Source: Pempheris klunzingeri (Eukaryota > Chordata > Actinopteri > Acropomatiformes > Pempheridae). From it: a stretch of 64,000 nucleotides of DNA. A model generated the notes under the pieces. That model saw only the letters and a list, made by a program, of their open reading frames with translations. It had not been told where the DNA came from and searched no databases. The position numbers and the translations under genes were made by a program. Shown here one piece after another: positions 40,801 to 55,800 of the stretch. Location: contig NC_092020.1 in NCBI RefSeq assembly GCF_042242105.1, positions 20,769,288 through 20,833,287 of the forward strand. The letters run 5' to 3'. Within the stretch, counting starts at the first letter, position 1. Every line of letters starts with the position of its first letter.

Positions 40801-43800
40801 CTCTGGATCAATTTGTTAACACAATAAAAGTTCACTAAAAATGAAGAAGAAATCCTAATGGTAACAAAATATACAGTTGCACCTAAAATCTATTATTTAT
40901 TGCAAATTAGTTATATCTGCAAAATTTACAAACTTTCAGCTGTGTTCAATGAACAACTTGGACAAGAACAATTGAAACCGCTCAACAAACAACAAAATGC
41001 CACTTTTAATGTTTACTGCAGTCTCCGAATGATTCAACCCCTCAATAGAATCACTCATTTTCAAATCAGATGTTGTCTCAAGCACAGCTGATGCAACTAA
41101 CCAAGGGCCTCATTAGTTTCATCATGTGTGCTTGAGATAGAACACATCAAATACCCAGACTGTATAAGGCAAGAGAACCGTGCAAAAAGTAAGTTGACTC
41201 CAATATGCTCAAAACCATATAAATAAGTTACAGTTATACATTTGGCATTCTGTTCTGTGGAGCAATTAAACAAAATTGGAACTTTTCGGGTCTATGAATC
41301 AGCGGTACGTCTGGAGGAGGAAGAGTGAGGCATACGCTGAAAAGTACACCCTGCCTTCAGTGAAGCATGACGGTGGCTCGGTGTTCCTCTGGGGCTGCTT
41401 TGCTTCTTCTCGCGCTGGAAACCTGCAGCGTTTGGAGGGCAAGATGGATTCAATCAAGTATCAGGAAATCCAGGAGAAAACATCATGCCGTCTATGAGGA
41501 AGCTGAGGCTTGGGCATCATTGGACCTTCCAACGGGACAATTTCAAGTGTTCTTGTTTAAGTTGGTTAATGAACACAGCTGAAAGTTTGTACATTTTGCC
41601 AAAACACCTAATTTGCAATGGGGGTGGAATCATTTTAGGTGCAACTGTACATAGGTTACATAAATCACCACTTAATCTTTATTACAAATATGTATTTTAG
41701 GGCTGCTGATCTTTTCGTGTATAAAATGTCCAAGGCAATGTCTTTCTAACCCTAAAGAGATTCAGGTTACATTGATGGCATTATTTCTGGTAACAAAGAG
41801 TCCTAATAAATAATTATCTCTTTCTTCTCATTGAAGTGACATACAGTATTTTGCTTGCTTTGTCTTGTGTCTTATTCTTCAAATGAACTTGTTGCCTTGG
41901 CAGTGCTGCTCAGCGAGTCTGAGCTGATTGTTCGAGCACATGTTGCATCTTTTAACACATACTGTAGATGTGTGGTCCTGTGGAATATATCCCTCCTTGC
42001 TGCTTTTGTCCATGTTCACACTGATTGTAAATAATCACCTCTCACCCATGAGTAGGAGATACAGGGGGGAAGCTGTCGGCCACAGTAGGAGTGGAGCATT
42101 AATTATCAGTAACTGGGTGGGAACACCCTGGGGGTAAGCAAAGTGGTTTTGTCACTACAGACCAACACTTGAGGGTTTGAAGAAAAGGGAAATGATGGGA
42201 AGACTATGCTGAATAAGTGTGCTGCCAGGCAACACTTACTAAGAGCAGTTTTGTTTTACTCTTCAATCCCCTGGCTATCATCTGCTAGAAGCTGACAGAG
42301 CAGGGGACAAGAGGAAGAAGAGGAGGAGTTGTTAGAAAATCTTGGAGGAGGAAGAAGGCGGCTAAGCTGTTCCTGGTGTCCTCTTCCTCCACAGCAGATA
42401 ATCCAGTAGTCTGCTGGTCCGATTTAGTCGGAGATAATTGGATCCCGTCCCGTCCAATGAGCTCTCTGCCAGAGGCCTGTTGTGTTGTGGTTTTCCGCTG
42501 TTGATCCCTCCTTTTGGCCCACATGGATTAGTGGGTTCAAATATTCTACATGAGAGGGAAAAACTATAATGTAATGGACAATAATGAAATACATCTGCAA
42601 GATTATTTATTTAATTTTTTTATTTGATGGCATTCAGTAGAGAAACGAGACAGGAAGTTAGACTACAAAGTGAGAGTAGGAGGACATTTTAAGCAAGGAT
42701 GTTGCTGTCACACGGTGTGCATCTTGCAACAAATTGGTCACCATGATGCCCCATCTTCACCCACTGATACAGCTTGTCCATTACTTAGATCTCATGTCTC
42801 TGTGGGTTGTTAATCAATCTGGGAAATCAACAGCTAAAGGTTAAAAAAAAAAAAAAAAAAAAAAATACTGGAGCAGTTTTAGGGAAAGGAGTAAAAAAAG
42901 TGACTTCACTGTCTCACAGTAATGGTACCATGTGTTTTGCCTACATGTAGTGACACTCATCAGCATGTATTGTGTGCATCTTTAATCTTTAACATCTTTA
43001 ACAAACATGTTGAAGGCATTTCCTTCTTCATAAGATAAAGCTGGTTTTTGAAAATTGTGTTAAGGCCTGCATTGTTTACATTAGCTAGATGCCGTCTTCT
43101 CCTTGTTTTGCTGGCTAATTATTACACTTGTATTTGGCATTTTTAGAGCCCCGATTCGAGAAAATGTAATGAAGTGCATTAGAGAGCATAGAAGGGGGAG
43201 AAAGACAGAGGAAATTGAATTGATAGAGATGCTGATAACGACTGTCCCTCTGTGCCGACTAATTGTAATCTTTTTTCGTACTTGTCCTGTTTCCTCCATT
43301 TTTTTTTTTTTTGTCCATTCTCACTGGAGCATGCTCTCCACTAAACATACATATGCCAGCTTGTTCAACACTCAAGTGCGTCCTTTCATCATGCTCTCTT
43401 TTATGGATTCACTCTACTTCATCTCTCTCTCTTTGTCCGAAGCCTGAGGGAGTCCAAACTCAGCACTCTTCATGGCCAAACCAAAAAAAAAAGCTACTTT
43501 TCGTTCCCTTGTAATGTTTCGTCTTTTGTTCTTTCACGCTTTTCCTCCTCTTCTTTCATTTGATCTTTTTTACCTTCCTCCCTCATGCTCACTGACTTTC
43601 ATTTACAGTTGTTGTCCTTCATTCCTTGCCCTCGCTCTTTTTTATATTCTAAATTTATCTTGCTAGGCGATATTATCTGTTTTGCTCTTGTGTTTTGCTT
43701 TTTTAGTTGCACTGCATTTGTTTTGGTTTCTATCCCAATGCGTCCTTTTTTAACTATTTTATTCCTTACTCTGAGTCGCCTCAACCGGCCTTTTTATTTC

Positions 43801-46800
43801 AGTTTTTAATTTCTCCCGTGTTCTCTTTCTCTCTGCCTCTCTCAGGTGGTGACACTTCCTCTTCCTCTACCGGCAGTGCCTCTCCAGTGCCCAACAGCTA
43901 TGAATCTCTTGAAGGGGGCAACTATCCAAGTATGTTTTGATCACAAAAATACTGTTTGTCAAAATGATAGGCATCCACAGAAATCTATCACATTACTGCT
44001 GCTCTTGTTGAGACGGCACAGTCATCACATTTGGTAAAATTACATGCAGTATCTAGAGGGTAAATGATGAGCAATATTTCTGAAAATCGGTATCATGTTA
44101 CATTTTTGGGCAGCCACAATCAATACATCCCAACATCACGCCATTTCTCAAGTGTTTGTTAAACATCTCTTTGGGAGATACAAAGCAGAGGTAGAAGATG
44201 AGAGGGCGATGGAAAGTTGAGACAGCAAAACAATGAAAAAATAAACAATTAATAAAATAATCATATATTTTTCAGCAGAAAAATGAAAACCTGTTCAACA
44301 AGTACAAAAGATTTGGGAGATGTAATATTTTTCTGAATATGATGAGATGCACTTTTTAAATTATGTAAAAGCCTGTGATGAAATTGGGCCAAGCACACCA
44401 CTCCCAAATAAGTATCATATTTCTAAAATGCACTATGCTGCTCCACGGATTTGCACTTTTGTAATCATGTTAAAACATTGGAAACTGCTTGTCCTCCAAA
44501 CATCCATCACATTTCTTTAATGCTGAACTCTCCCTTTCCCAGATTCCATGCCGCCCTCCAACGATATGACCAACCAGGCCGTGCCCTATGGTAACTACGG
44601 TTACCCCAGCATGCAGCCAGCCTATCGGCAGGGGCCGCCCTCCCACAATGACTCTTCCCCCTCTCATGACCCGTATGGCCAGTCAAGCTACCAGCAGTAC
44701 TCCCAGGTGAGGCTACGGCTTGAATAGAGTAGATACTTAGAAGTGTTTTAGTTGCTTTTTGTCATTGTCTCAACACTGATTTTGTCATTGCAGCGTGGCT
44801 ATAAGTTCAGCTCCGGTAATTTCTCCACCTGTAGCAGCTGTAGTGTTCTTGCTACTCTTTAGCCCTGATTTATCACTAGCATAAAAACTTTGTTGTGTGT
44901 CCCTATGTCTTCTGCAGCCATTCCCAAACCTGTCCCAGCTGTCGGCAGCCCTGGGGGGGCTGAGTGGTGTACCAGAGCTGGAGGTTGAGGCCCTGAGGCC
45001 AGTCAACCTGCTGCAGGAGAGGAACCTACTGCCCCCCAGGCCCCTTGAAGCCCCCGAACCCAACCTCAGCCCCGACCTCAAGAAGGTCAACTGTAGTCCA
45101 CAGTAAGTAAAGTCGGGGGAATTAAGTATTGGGATGTATTCCACTGTTTTACCACCAGCTTATGTACCAAAGTAACTAATGGGTATGTAGATAAAATTAC
45201 AGAATTTATTTGTATTAGAATTACTAAGTTGTTATACACATTGTTTAAAATTGTATTTGCTATTCGAAAGAAATCTTTTGAGTGATCTCTGCATACTCTG
45301 AAACTCGCACTCTGTCATTGTTTAACCTGTGGATGTGTGATCTAATGGACTGTCTCTCTCCACTTGTTACTCTGCTGATCAGGACATTCAGGTGTACCCT
45401 GTCCAGCATCCCTCAGACCCAGGCTTTACTCAACAAGGCCAGGCTCCCCCTGGGCCTCCTGCTCCACCCATTCAGAGACTTACAGGTATGATCTGATGTC
45501 TAAATCCCCCCAAAAGTCAGTAAACAGTGGAATATCCAGACACAAACTTTCTTTGTGTCCTGTCCCATGGAAGGGTTTTCTGCACATACAAGTTCACAAC
45601 AGAGGATCACGTGATTAACTTAAAATACTATTAATTCACCATCTGAAGACTGGAGGAAGAGTAAATTTTGTATACATTATGTTAAACCTAGTCCACTCAT
45701 AACATATTGAACCAGTTATGAGTGTGTTGTGGACAGTTCTCTGCAGCTGCAGTGAAAGCAGGACAGGCAGGAGGAGGAGAGCCATGATGAGGTGCAAGAA
45801 GATAGGTAAGTGTATTTATAGAGGTGCTAGCTGAGGTGATGTCAGAAGGAATGAACTGACAGAGAACAGGGATGTGCTGATACCACGTGAGAAACAAGTA
45901 GGAAGTTAACAGCAGCCAAATGGTTGTAAAAGTTTGTAAGTGGCTGGAAACCTTGTGCACCCAAGCTGGTAGGTGCAGTTTGGATTTTCTTTTCTGCTAT
46001 AACAGTGTTGTAGGCTGGAAAACATTGTGAGAAGGTTGAGTATATTTTAAGTCCATTTACAAGAGACTCACTGAATGAAATATGATTTTGCCTTGATTTA
46101 TATTCACACAGTAAAACAGATTCACAGCCTTGAAACTGCCAAGTGCATCCGCAGCCTCCCATGGACAGTTGACTCTTTCAACAGTTCCATAGTAGATGAC
46201 TGTAACGCCATGGATGCAGGCTTTACACTCACCATGTGCTTCACACCACACCGCTCGCCAGTGTCGCACCACACGACTCTGTGCTTTTGATAATCTGTAT
46301 CTGAGTCATAAAACAGACATTCGCTTTCCTCCACAGTTCCACCAGTCGCTTCCAAATCCTGGCAACTCTGATGGCTTGTTTTCAATAATGATTTGGTTCC
46401 AAAACGAATATGGTTTGTGTACTACTTTTTTATTTGTGTACTGAGTAAATGGTTTTTTAATTTTTTTTATTCCACGACTGCTGGTGGCTGGAAATGTGCA
46501 GCAAAAATAAGTATAAGTATAAAATGTATTGCAATGTTTGGCAAACTGGTAAAGTAAAGGGATAAAATAACTCAGTATGCAACAGTATGCGGCATAGCTA
46601 TCGGGTGTACTGAAGAAAAAGAGACGGAGGAGTGGGTCAAACAAAGACTATAGTTCCAAATATTCGTTCAAGCACATTCCCTCACAAACTGAAACAAAGC
46701 TTCTCTTCAGTCGTCCGCTGAAGCTTGAATAGAAGAATGTCCTGAAAAGGTCACGACTGAGACTAAACTTGAAAAGAGGCATGAAATGTAAAATGTTCGG

Positions 46801-49800
46801 CTCACGACAAACATACTTTCTCTCCATTTTTCTCTCCCCTTTTTACCTTCCTGTCTCTGCAGCAGCTACCAGTGATCACATCGAACACGATTGTGCGCTG
46901 TCGCTCCTGTCGCACCTACATTAATCCATTTGTCACCTTCCTGGACCAGCGCAGGTGGAAGTGCAACCTCTGTTATCGCGTCAATGACGGTACGAGTCCA
47001 GTCATGAGTTATTCTAGGTCAGAAAGTAATGTTATTGATTTCCTTTGTCTTCTCCTGTCCTGTTTTTTGTGTCCAGTCTTAAGATTATTGTATATTTTAT
47101 CAGTTTGTGTTCCACATGTGACATCGGCTCTTTTTTCTTTCTTGTCCAGTTCCAGATGAGTTCATGTACAACCCAGTCACCAGGTCGTATGGTGAGCCTC
47201 ACAAGAGACCAGAGGTCCAAAACGCCACTGTGGAGTTCATTGCTTCCTCAGACTACATGGTAAGCTGACTCTGCTGTCCCTAAAACCTTTGGCTGTGACT
47301 GTGGAGTTGTGAATGCTCGTGTAATGTGATTGTTTGTTCACTAGAGGGCAGTCCCACCGTGGTGCTTCAACATTTGGAGAGACAAGTGTTCCTATGAAGT
47401 TTAGTTTAATAGACAAAATTACATACATACAAGGTGACCCTTGGCTGGAAAAAAATTAAAATGGTCTCAAATTAGCACTTTCTGTCAGTTGTTTCAAGAC
47501 CATAGCAACATGTGTTTGTTCTATTTCTTGTGTGTTCAGTTGCGACCCCCCCAGCCGGCGGCCTACCTGTTTGTTCTCGATGTGTCCCACAATGCTGTGG
47601 AAGCAGGCTACCTTAAGTACTTCTGTGACTCGCTACTGGAGAACCTGGATAAGTAAGTGACAATTGACAATCAATACTGTAAATTGACTGTTATCCATCT
47701 CAAATGAGCTTTTTTAGTTTTTATTTAGTTTTCATTAGTAGAATTTCTTTGTAAAACAGATCAAGGAGAAGATGAGAAGATCTTCAGTTTCCTGAAGATT
47801 TCCCACCTAAACCAATTCTGACAGAAGATTGTTATGTGCTTTCAGGTTGCCCGGAGATACTCGCACCAGGGTGGGCTTCCTCACCTTCGACAACACCATC
47901 CACTTCTACAACCTCCAGGAGGGCCTGTCTCAGCCGCAGATGCTGGTGGTGTCGGACATCGATGGTACGTCTGCTCACTGATCCCATACTCAGGATAGGA
48001 ACCCTTGTTTTTAACCAGAAACAGTAGATGGCAGCAGTGTCCTAAGTTAACTTTTAAACCTGCCAACTGCTAATCAAAGAAAAGAAGAGGTTTTTTTTTT
48101 TTTTTTTTAAATGTATCAAGGAATAAACAAAATGTATAGGACCAGAAAAGTAGTCAAGGCGTTTGAAAGCTCCTCAGTTTTTCCTCTATTCACAGAAATA
48201 GAAAAATTAAAATGTGAAAAGCAATGAAGGGTCTAAACATTTCAGTACTGGAAAAAAAGGGGAAAATATTTAGGATTTTTCACTGAAATATGAACCCCTA
48301 CATTTCCAATTACATTTTATGTACATATTGGGATGCAGCATGTTAATGTAAAGCGTGCTCAGTCGTTATGTTTATGTCTGGACAGAGAGGCCAATTTGGA
48401 TTGATTGGATTATTTTTTTCTTATAATTATTGCTGACCGACTCTCAGAAAGGATGTTTTATAAATCATCTACTGATTTCTTCAAGTTTTAAACCATGGCT
48501 CTAATTTAATGCAAGTCACTAAATCCGTTTTTCCTTTTTGTTTTTCCAGATGTCTTTATACCGTCACATGACAGTCTAATGGTGAACCTAAAGGAAAGCA
48601 AGGAGGTACACCTTGTTTTGTGAACATAAATATCTGCAGCAACACTTTTGTGCACTACCCCTGTAAAGAAACCCATTTAGCCAGCTTTGCTTACTTTTTT
48701 ACACTGAACCAAACAACGCCCAGTGTCTGATTTAAGATGCCGTGCTTTCTTTCTGGAAGCTAAAGAGAAGTATAACACAACAGCATCGGCGTCCACTGGC
48801 GTCCATTCCTGCTGGTTCACCCTTTTTACACAGGGGCTGGTTAGACTCTGTTACTACTGCTGCTGCTGGCTCAGAGCTGGAACAACAATGACCCATTACG
48901 TCGTCGTGCATTTATTGGAGACAGCTTGGGAGAATAACGATACACCATCCCGGCCTTGAAAAGGCTGTGTAGAAGGGGCTAGTAGTTCATCAGTCCTGTC
49001 TCGCTCTTGAAATTTCATCACTCCCTCCTTGCGCTCCCCCTCCAGCTGGTGAAGGACCTGCTGACGTCGCTGCCGGCCATGTTCAGCCAGAGCAGGGAGA
49101 CCCACAGCGCCCTCGGCCCGGCATTACAAGCCGCCTTCAAGCTCATGTCGCCCACCGGGGGACGTGTCACAGTGTTTCAGACACAGCTGCCGACTTTGGG
49201 TGCCGGTGCGCTGCAGTCGAGGGAAGACCCCAACCAGCGCTCGAGCACTAAGGTATGAATGAGCGGGTGGACATTTTACAGTTTTGTGACTTTCTCGACA
49301 AATATGTGTTTCATTTTTGACATAAGGACGTTTAAGTCAAACGTCATACAAGTAAGTTGGAGTTTCTGTGCTTCGTTCTATTTGTCTTTGTTAACGAAGT
49401 TTTTAAATTTCTATCTTTTAGTATTTTAACAGCGGAATTTTTCGATTCGAACGTGGCAGATGGTGGTGCTGCGTTCTCTGTGATTCATGCAGGCTAAACT
49501 AAACCATATGATAGATGAGATTCAGTTTTGACGTTGTGGCTGGTGATAAAAATGAGTTGTGGGCAGAAAATAAATATAGCGCAGCAATGAGAATGCCAGA
49601 ACAATAATCATAAATCCACACGACAGGAGGTGTGGAAATGTCCAATATATTTCATGTTTTAGTTTAGAGAGATCATCCACAGACGATGCTGTGCTAAAAT
49701 CTGTGTTGTTGTCGTCCCAGAGCTGTGATTTATTGATCTTCATCATCTATATTCTGTTTTGGATCTGAATAAACCGCCAAGTTACAGGAATGGTGTCCAA

Positions 49801-52800
49801 AAATCTTGAGCAAAATCAATTAAGAACAAATGTGGTTTCTCGCTCACTGATTTTCTGTTCTTGGACTTCTGTCCTTTCATGAGGACTTTTGGCTGAAAAA
49901 AAACATGGAAATTAAGACCGATATACTCTTGACAGATCCAGCAATGAACAAATCACACTTCTCTTCAGCTGACTTACATACACTCAGTCTGAATACTTTC
50001 CATAATACACGTAATTTACTGGACATTTAAATCATCGATACAAAAATGGCATGACAGTAGCTAACAGCACTGGAGGTTTTGAGGAAAGTAAAACTTCCTC
50101 AACCTCTACAGAGCAGAACAGACAACATAGAGGATTTCTTTTTGTAATAAGTCTGTGTCTTTCCAGGGAGTTCAGCACCTCGGCCCAGCTACAGACTTCT
50201 ATAAGAAACTCGCACTGGACTGCTCAGGACAACAAGTTGGGGTGGATCTTTTCCTGCTCAGCTCCCAGTATGCTGATCTTGCATCACTATGTAAGAACAA
50301 ACAACATTTCGACCTCATTTTCCATCTCTTTAGCCACAAAGGGCCAATTATTTTGGGGGAAATATCTCAACAGCTTCTGGATGTTTAATGGGTCAAACTT
50401 ATATTTGTGCTAAAAGCTAATGATGGCTGATTCAGCCTCAGGTGTACTATAAACGAACACTTGACTCAAAATCTTATGTTTACCACACTGTGGGCTTGAA
50501 AGATGGATCTAGAAAGTTGGCAGCTTGCTCCTTCACACTGCACGGCAGCTGCAGTCAGATTCATGTCACCGCAGTAACAATAGACGCCCAGAATTATGGC
50601 ACAAAAAGCGTTAAACATCTTTTCAAACTGCTCCTGCAGCATTATCGTCTTATCCCTTGTTGATCCCCTTCGTCAGTAGTTATGAGTCTTAATTGCAATG
50701 CATTGTAACTGCTGTTAATCCAGGCTTACTGCAGCAGCTGTCCTCAGGGGGGAGCAAGTTAGAAACTTTTAAGAGCCACCTTTGAAACCTACAGGAAGAT
50801 ACTCAGACAACAGATTTGCATTCAGAATTTCTTTGACCCTAATGATAACATTAAAATGCTAACATTTATTTGGAATTTTATTTTTCTGGGAGCATGAAAG
50901 AAAAGGGAAGTTCTCATCACTCTATTAATAATAAGTTGAATTGTGAATGAATACTGTTCCTCTTCCTCCCGTTCTTCAGCATGTATATCCAAGTATTCAG
51001 CAGGCAGCATCTTTTACTACCCCTCCTTCCATCACATCCACAACTCGGCTCAGCTGGAGAAGTTCCAGAAAGACCTGGAGCGCTACCTCACCAGGAAGAT
51101 CGGCTTTGAAGCGGTCATGAGAATACGATGCACCAAAGGTAACTGGGCCACTGGAGCCTGACACACACAGAGTCTCTGTTTTCAGTAGAGAAAAGCACTG
51201 TTGTAGTGGACACAAGGCCAAAGCGTCTGTTTCATTTGCTAACATTATCTTCATCCCTGTACTCATTCTCTATATGCCCTCAGGTTTATCCATCCATACG
51301 TTCCACGGTAACTTCTTTGTGCGCTCCACCGACCTGCTGTCCCTGGCCAATGTGAACCCAGACTCTGCCTTTGCTGTTCAGATGTCAATTGAAGACTCTC
51401 TGGCAGACTCTTCTCTGGCCTGCTTCCAGGCCGCTCTGCTCTACACCTCCAGTAAAGGTACACAAACTCTCACACACCTTAATCATAGTGAGGAAGTCTG
51501 TGTGGGTCAGTGAGCACAAGTACACCGTTCACCACTAAATACCGGCACAGTACTTTTTTATTTCTAGGCTGAGTCCTGGTTTGAACATGTGCAGGTGAGC
51601 TGTTGCTGTGAAGCAGTATCGCTGAAAAAGTGTGCACTCCTTTTATTTTATTTTTGAGATAAGATGGATCACTTTACCATCTCTCCTCAAACCTAGAACA
51701 TGAGGTGTGCTGGCATTTCAGATAAAGAGAAAAATAAATTACATAAACAATTTTAAAGAAAAGAAGGCTGTTTCTGGCAAATATACATTTTCAGCATCTC
51801 CTATATTTCCTGAAATGTATGTTGCTGAAGCCTCATGGAGAAGGTGATTCTTTCCATTACAAAGATTTCATAAATAATATCATGCCAGGCTTCTATAGAT
51901 GGGGCGGCTAAATAAAGCTTATAGAGATATTTGTATATTTACACATGCCCTACAACTAAGCAGATATTACTGATACTATTTAATTATTTTTGTCTTTGAC
52001 TATTCATCCATATATTCCTGTAGGGAAAAGGCGGATCCGGGTCCATACTCTGTGTCTGCCTGTGGTAAACCAGCTGAGTGATGTGTATGCCGGAGCTGAT
52101 GTTCAGGCCATCACGTGTTTGCTAGCTAACATGGGTGAGTCTGTACCATAAACCCTCAGCTGTCACAACCTTTTTAAACACATTTTATGTACTTTTTGTG
52201 CAACACTACAGTTTTTACTGTGAAACACTTCCATGTCTCAAATTTTTCCATTGTCATATTTCAGCCATCGACCGGTCGATAACGTCCAGCCTGTCGGATG
52301 CTCGTGATGCCCTGGTGAATTCAGTGGTGGATTTGGCGAGCGCCTACAAGAGCAACGTGTCGAGCCTGCAGCAGTCCGGCCTCGTCCTCCCTGCTGCCGT
52401 GCGCCTCTTCCCCGTTTACATCCACGCTCTGCTCAAACAGGTGTGGCCGCTCGACTAAAACACCCACAGAGCCTCACAGACCAGATTGTCTCATACCTGG
52501 ATAGGCATGAGGTCTCACAGGCAAACACACACATCATTCCATAGTAACATCCAATAATCCACCCCTGCACTGATGTTACACATCTTAAAATATGAACTTC
52601 TTACATCACCACTACTCCTCCCTCTACTCACACACACTATTAAAAGCCTACTTGTTCAATGACTGTATTCATCCACCCAGGACTTGTTCATTCATACATC
52701 CAGGGTGTATCCACTTTCAGCCACACTCTTACGCCATCTGAGACAAATACCCCTATAGATCTGGTGCGTTAGTTTAGTTTACACTCTAAACATTTAAAAC

Positions 52801-55800
52801 ACAGTTTCCACTTCTAAAATGCTGTGTTAGGATTCACGTGAAATTACAGATGTGTAAACTGTTGAGTCATCACCACCTGTTACTGTTTGTCTCTGATGTA
52901 TGTTTGAATCATCCAAAGGCCTAGAAGACCAGATCAGAGGCGGTAAATTAGTTATAACCTGCTGTGTGCAGCTACGCAACTGACAGAAAACTGTGTTGTA
53001 GCAGCTTGAAGCATGAAGTGACTGTGACAGGAAATAGCAAAATGAAAATAAAATTAGTATAAATTGACTCACACATTAATAAAAATGTTTATTTCTTTCC
53101 AGAAAGCCTTGCGGACAGGCACGAGCACGCGGCTGGACGAGCGGGTCTTTGCCATGTGCGAGTTTAAGACGCAGCCGCTGCAGCAGCTGATGCGACTGGT
53201 TCATCCTGACCTGTACAGGCTGGACAACATGTCTGACCAGGTAGGACACGGAAAAGACAAAGCCAACTCGTCACCCAGATATGATTTAGCTCAGAATGAA
53301 GTCAACTAGTGTGGGAGTGAAAAACTTGCTGAGCGGACAATGGGCTGTTTGGTGACGTCACTTTTTAAGCTACTTAGATAATTAGTCAGGATTTATTACT
53401 GAAATGAATTGGAAAACTATTTTTAAATAATACATTGGATAAATTTGCTATATCTTAGACCTCAGTGGCTGTGAGATTATACATTGACTAAAGAGCTCAC
53501 TGTGCACTGACTGCATTTGTGTACAAAGTGACTTTAGTCCTTTTTTATATGTTAATAAAGCCAAAATAAATGGAACAAACTTGACTGTCTAATCCTAAAC
53601 TAATCCATTGCACTATTTGTCACTCCTGCAGGGAGCGCTCCATCTAAACGACACAGTGGTTCCTCAACCTCATCTGCTCCACCTGTCTGCTGAGAGGCTG
53701 AGCAGAGATGGAGCTTTCCTCATGGACTGTGGCTACGTGAGCTTTCACTATCATTTATTCATAACACAGTCGACACGGACGTGGTTCCTCAAGGGTTTTC
53801 CTCTTCAGACATGATCTTTATATGATATGAAGCTGTCTTGTTTGCTTTAACAAGTGTAGATAGTTGTAAATCTCTAACTCAACTGAAATTCCTCCAACAT
53901 TCCATATAACTTGTAATCCGTGCAAAATATTAGGTTATGAACAGCGTTTAACTCGTAATTTTCTGAGATTGACTTTTATTGCTGCTTATTTAATCATGGA
54001 TATATTGCAGAGAAATTCTTAAGATTTAAAACAAAGCTTTCGGGGGCTTTAATCTGTGTCAGGGAGAAAAGCTTAGATGCTCTCTGCTGACGCTGCTCTT
54101 TGTTTCTATCTGCCCAGGTTTTTTATCTGTGGATCGGCAAGTGCTGCAACGAGATGTTCATCCGAGATGTTCTGGGCTGCCCCAACAACGCTTCAATACC
54201 CCCCAACATGGTCAGTAGCTGTCATTTCAAAATGAGATGTCCATCATTTGAAAAGTAAGATGAAAGTCAATTCAGGAGGAGATCTCACCCACATCCAACG
54301 TATTAAGAAATGAAATGAAAAGAAAATAACCATGAGCAGGGGAATGATGGTATTGTTTTACATCTTGAGCTGATACACACCACCACCCAGTTGCCAAGGG
54401 AATGATTCACTGCAGCATTGTACATACTTCACAATAAAAAGCACCACGTTTCTCTCAGTGCTGTTTAAAAAGAACGATGCATGCAGCAAAACAAATTTGC
54501 TGGTGTAGCTTTTTAACAAACCGTGCAGCTACCCAGAAAGCTCTGTCATTACCACACAGTGGGCGTGATGGTAACACCCAGAACAAACCACTGTCAGCAC
54601 TTGTTTACGCTGCTTATTGTATCTTTCTAGAAAGGGGTCATTGCATCCCAGAGCCACCTACAAACTGCATGTCGCAAACCACAGGCGTATTTTCTGTTTA
54701 CTGCAATTGTGAATCCCAGATGACTGTGAATCTGTGTGCATTATCTGTCCCCTGTTGTCTGAAACGAGCATCAGTGAAAACAATGTTGTTGATGTTTTGG
54801 TTCTCCACTTTTTCGATCCATGAATCCCAGAGTCACATTCCTGAGCTGGAGACGACTCTGTCTGAGAGAGTGCGAGCATTCCTCGACTGGCTGCAGGACA
54901 ACAGAGCATTCAGCTCCCTGATACACATCGTCAAGTAAGCACTGCCTCACAACTGGATTAACAGCTGACTTTTCCCCAACACTCAGGGCGTCCAATAGCA
55001 GTCCTCTTAAAATGATACAGATACCAAGAGTACTTCACTCGCTACTTTTTCTTCATGTTTGGTGGGGTGTTTTATCGCGTTACTCATATTCCCAATTTTG
55101 ACCCAGATAATCCTTCCACAGTGCATGCATTTATTTTCATTTGACTCCACACGTGTGTAATATAGTCACGTTTTGAACATTTTGGGATGCTGAGCTGCCA
55201 AATCTGTCACCTACAATCTCACATACACCGCGCTCAACTTCAGCATCACAGAATGCATGCGTTGTAACCTCTGCAGTATTGGGCCAATCACATGTCCCAT
55301 TCAGTCGAAGAGCATCTGCCGTGATGGATGCGAGCAAAACAAAACATACAGATAGAGATTTTTATTTTATTTTTCCTAGATCTGAGTACAGAATAGATCT
55401 GGACAAGTTTCAATACGGTTTGGTACTGGGTTGTTTACATCCTAGTGACTTGTCACATCTTCTAGCATCTAGATGCTGGATTTTTGAAAGACTGAGAGGG
55501 GCATAAAAAGGCTGTTTCTTCCTCTTTTTTTTTCTTTAACGTTTTGACAGTTGTCAATAAGTTTCACTTCCTCTACCACCAATGTTACCAGATGCCAAAA
55601 ATTAGGAGGGTCCAACGTTAGGAGACACAGTAGTGCGAAACTCTGAGACTGAAGTTCAGTAGAAAGGAGCACAAGTTGGTATTCATTGCCTTTTTATTTC
55701 CTCTGCTGCTGTAAACGCTGTGTGGTGATCACTGAAATGTTTCCTCTGAGTAAAAGGCTGAGATATGGATGAGGAAATATGAGATACCTTCAGGTTTTTA

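Larger units (their letters stand above)
38822..43845 (+). other. sec24b intron 4
   Basis: Five-kilobase intron holding the hAT-like MITE and Tc1 remnant, a poly(A) run at about 42842-42865 and a long pyrimidine-rich tail (about 43290-43845) before exon 5. A 75-codon open frame at 40217-40444 is not recognised and is probably chance. Confidence 0.6.

Noticed and set aside
44794..44815. Possible 22-nt sec24b micro-exon (RGYKFSS), with AG before and GT after
   Set aside because: 22 nt would shift the frame between exons 6 and 7, which join correctly without it and align with SEC24B.
54477..54938. 153-codon open frame
   Set aside because: Intron sequence that happens to run in frame into sec24b exon 23 (54831-54934); only the exon part is coding.
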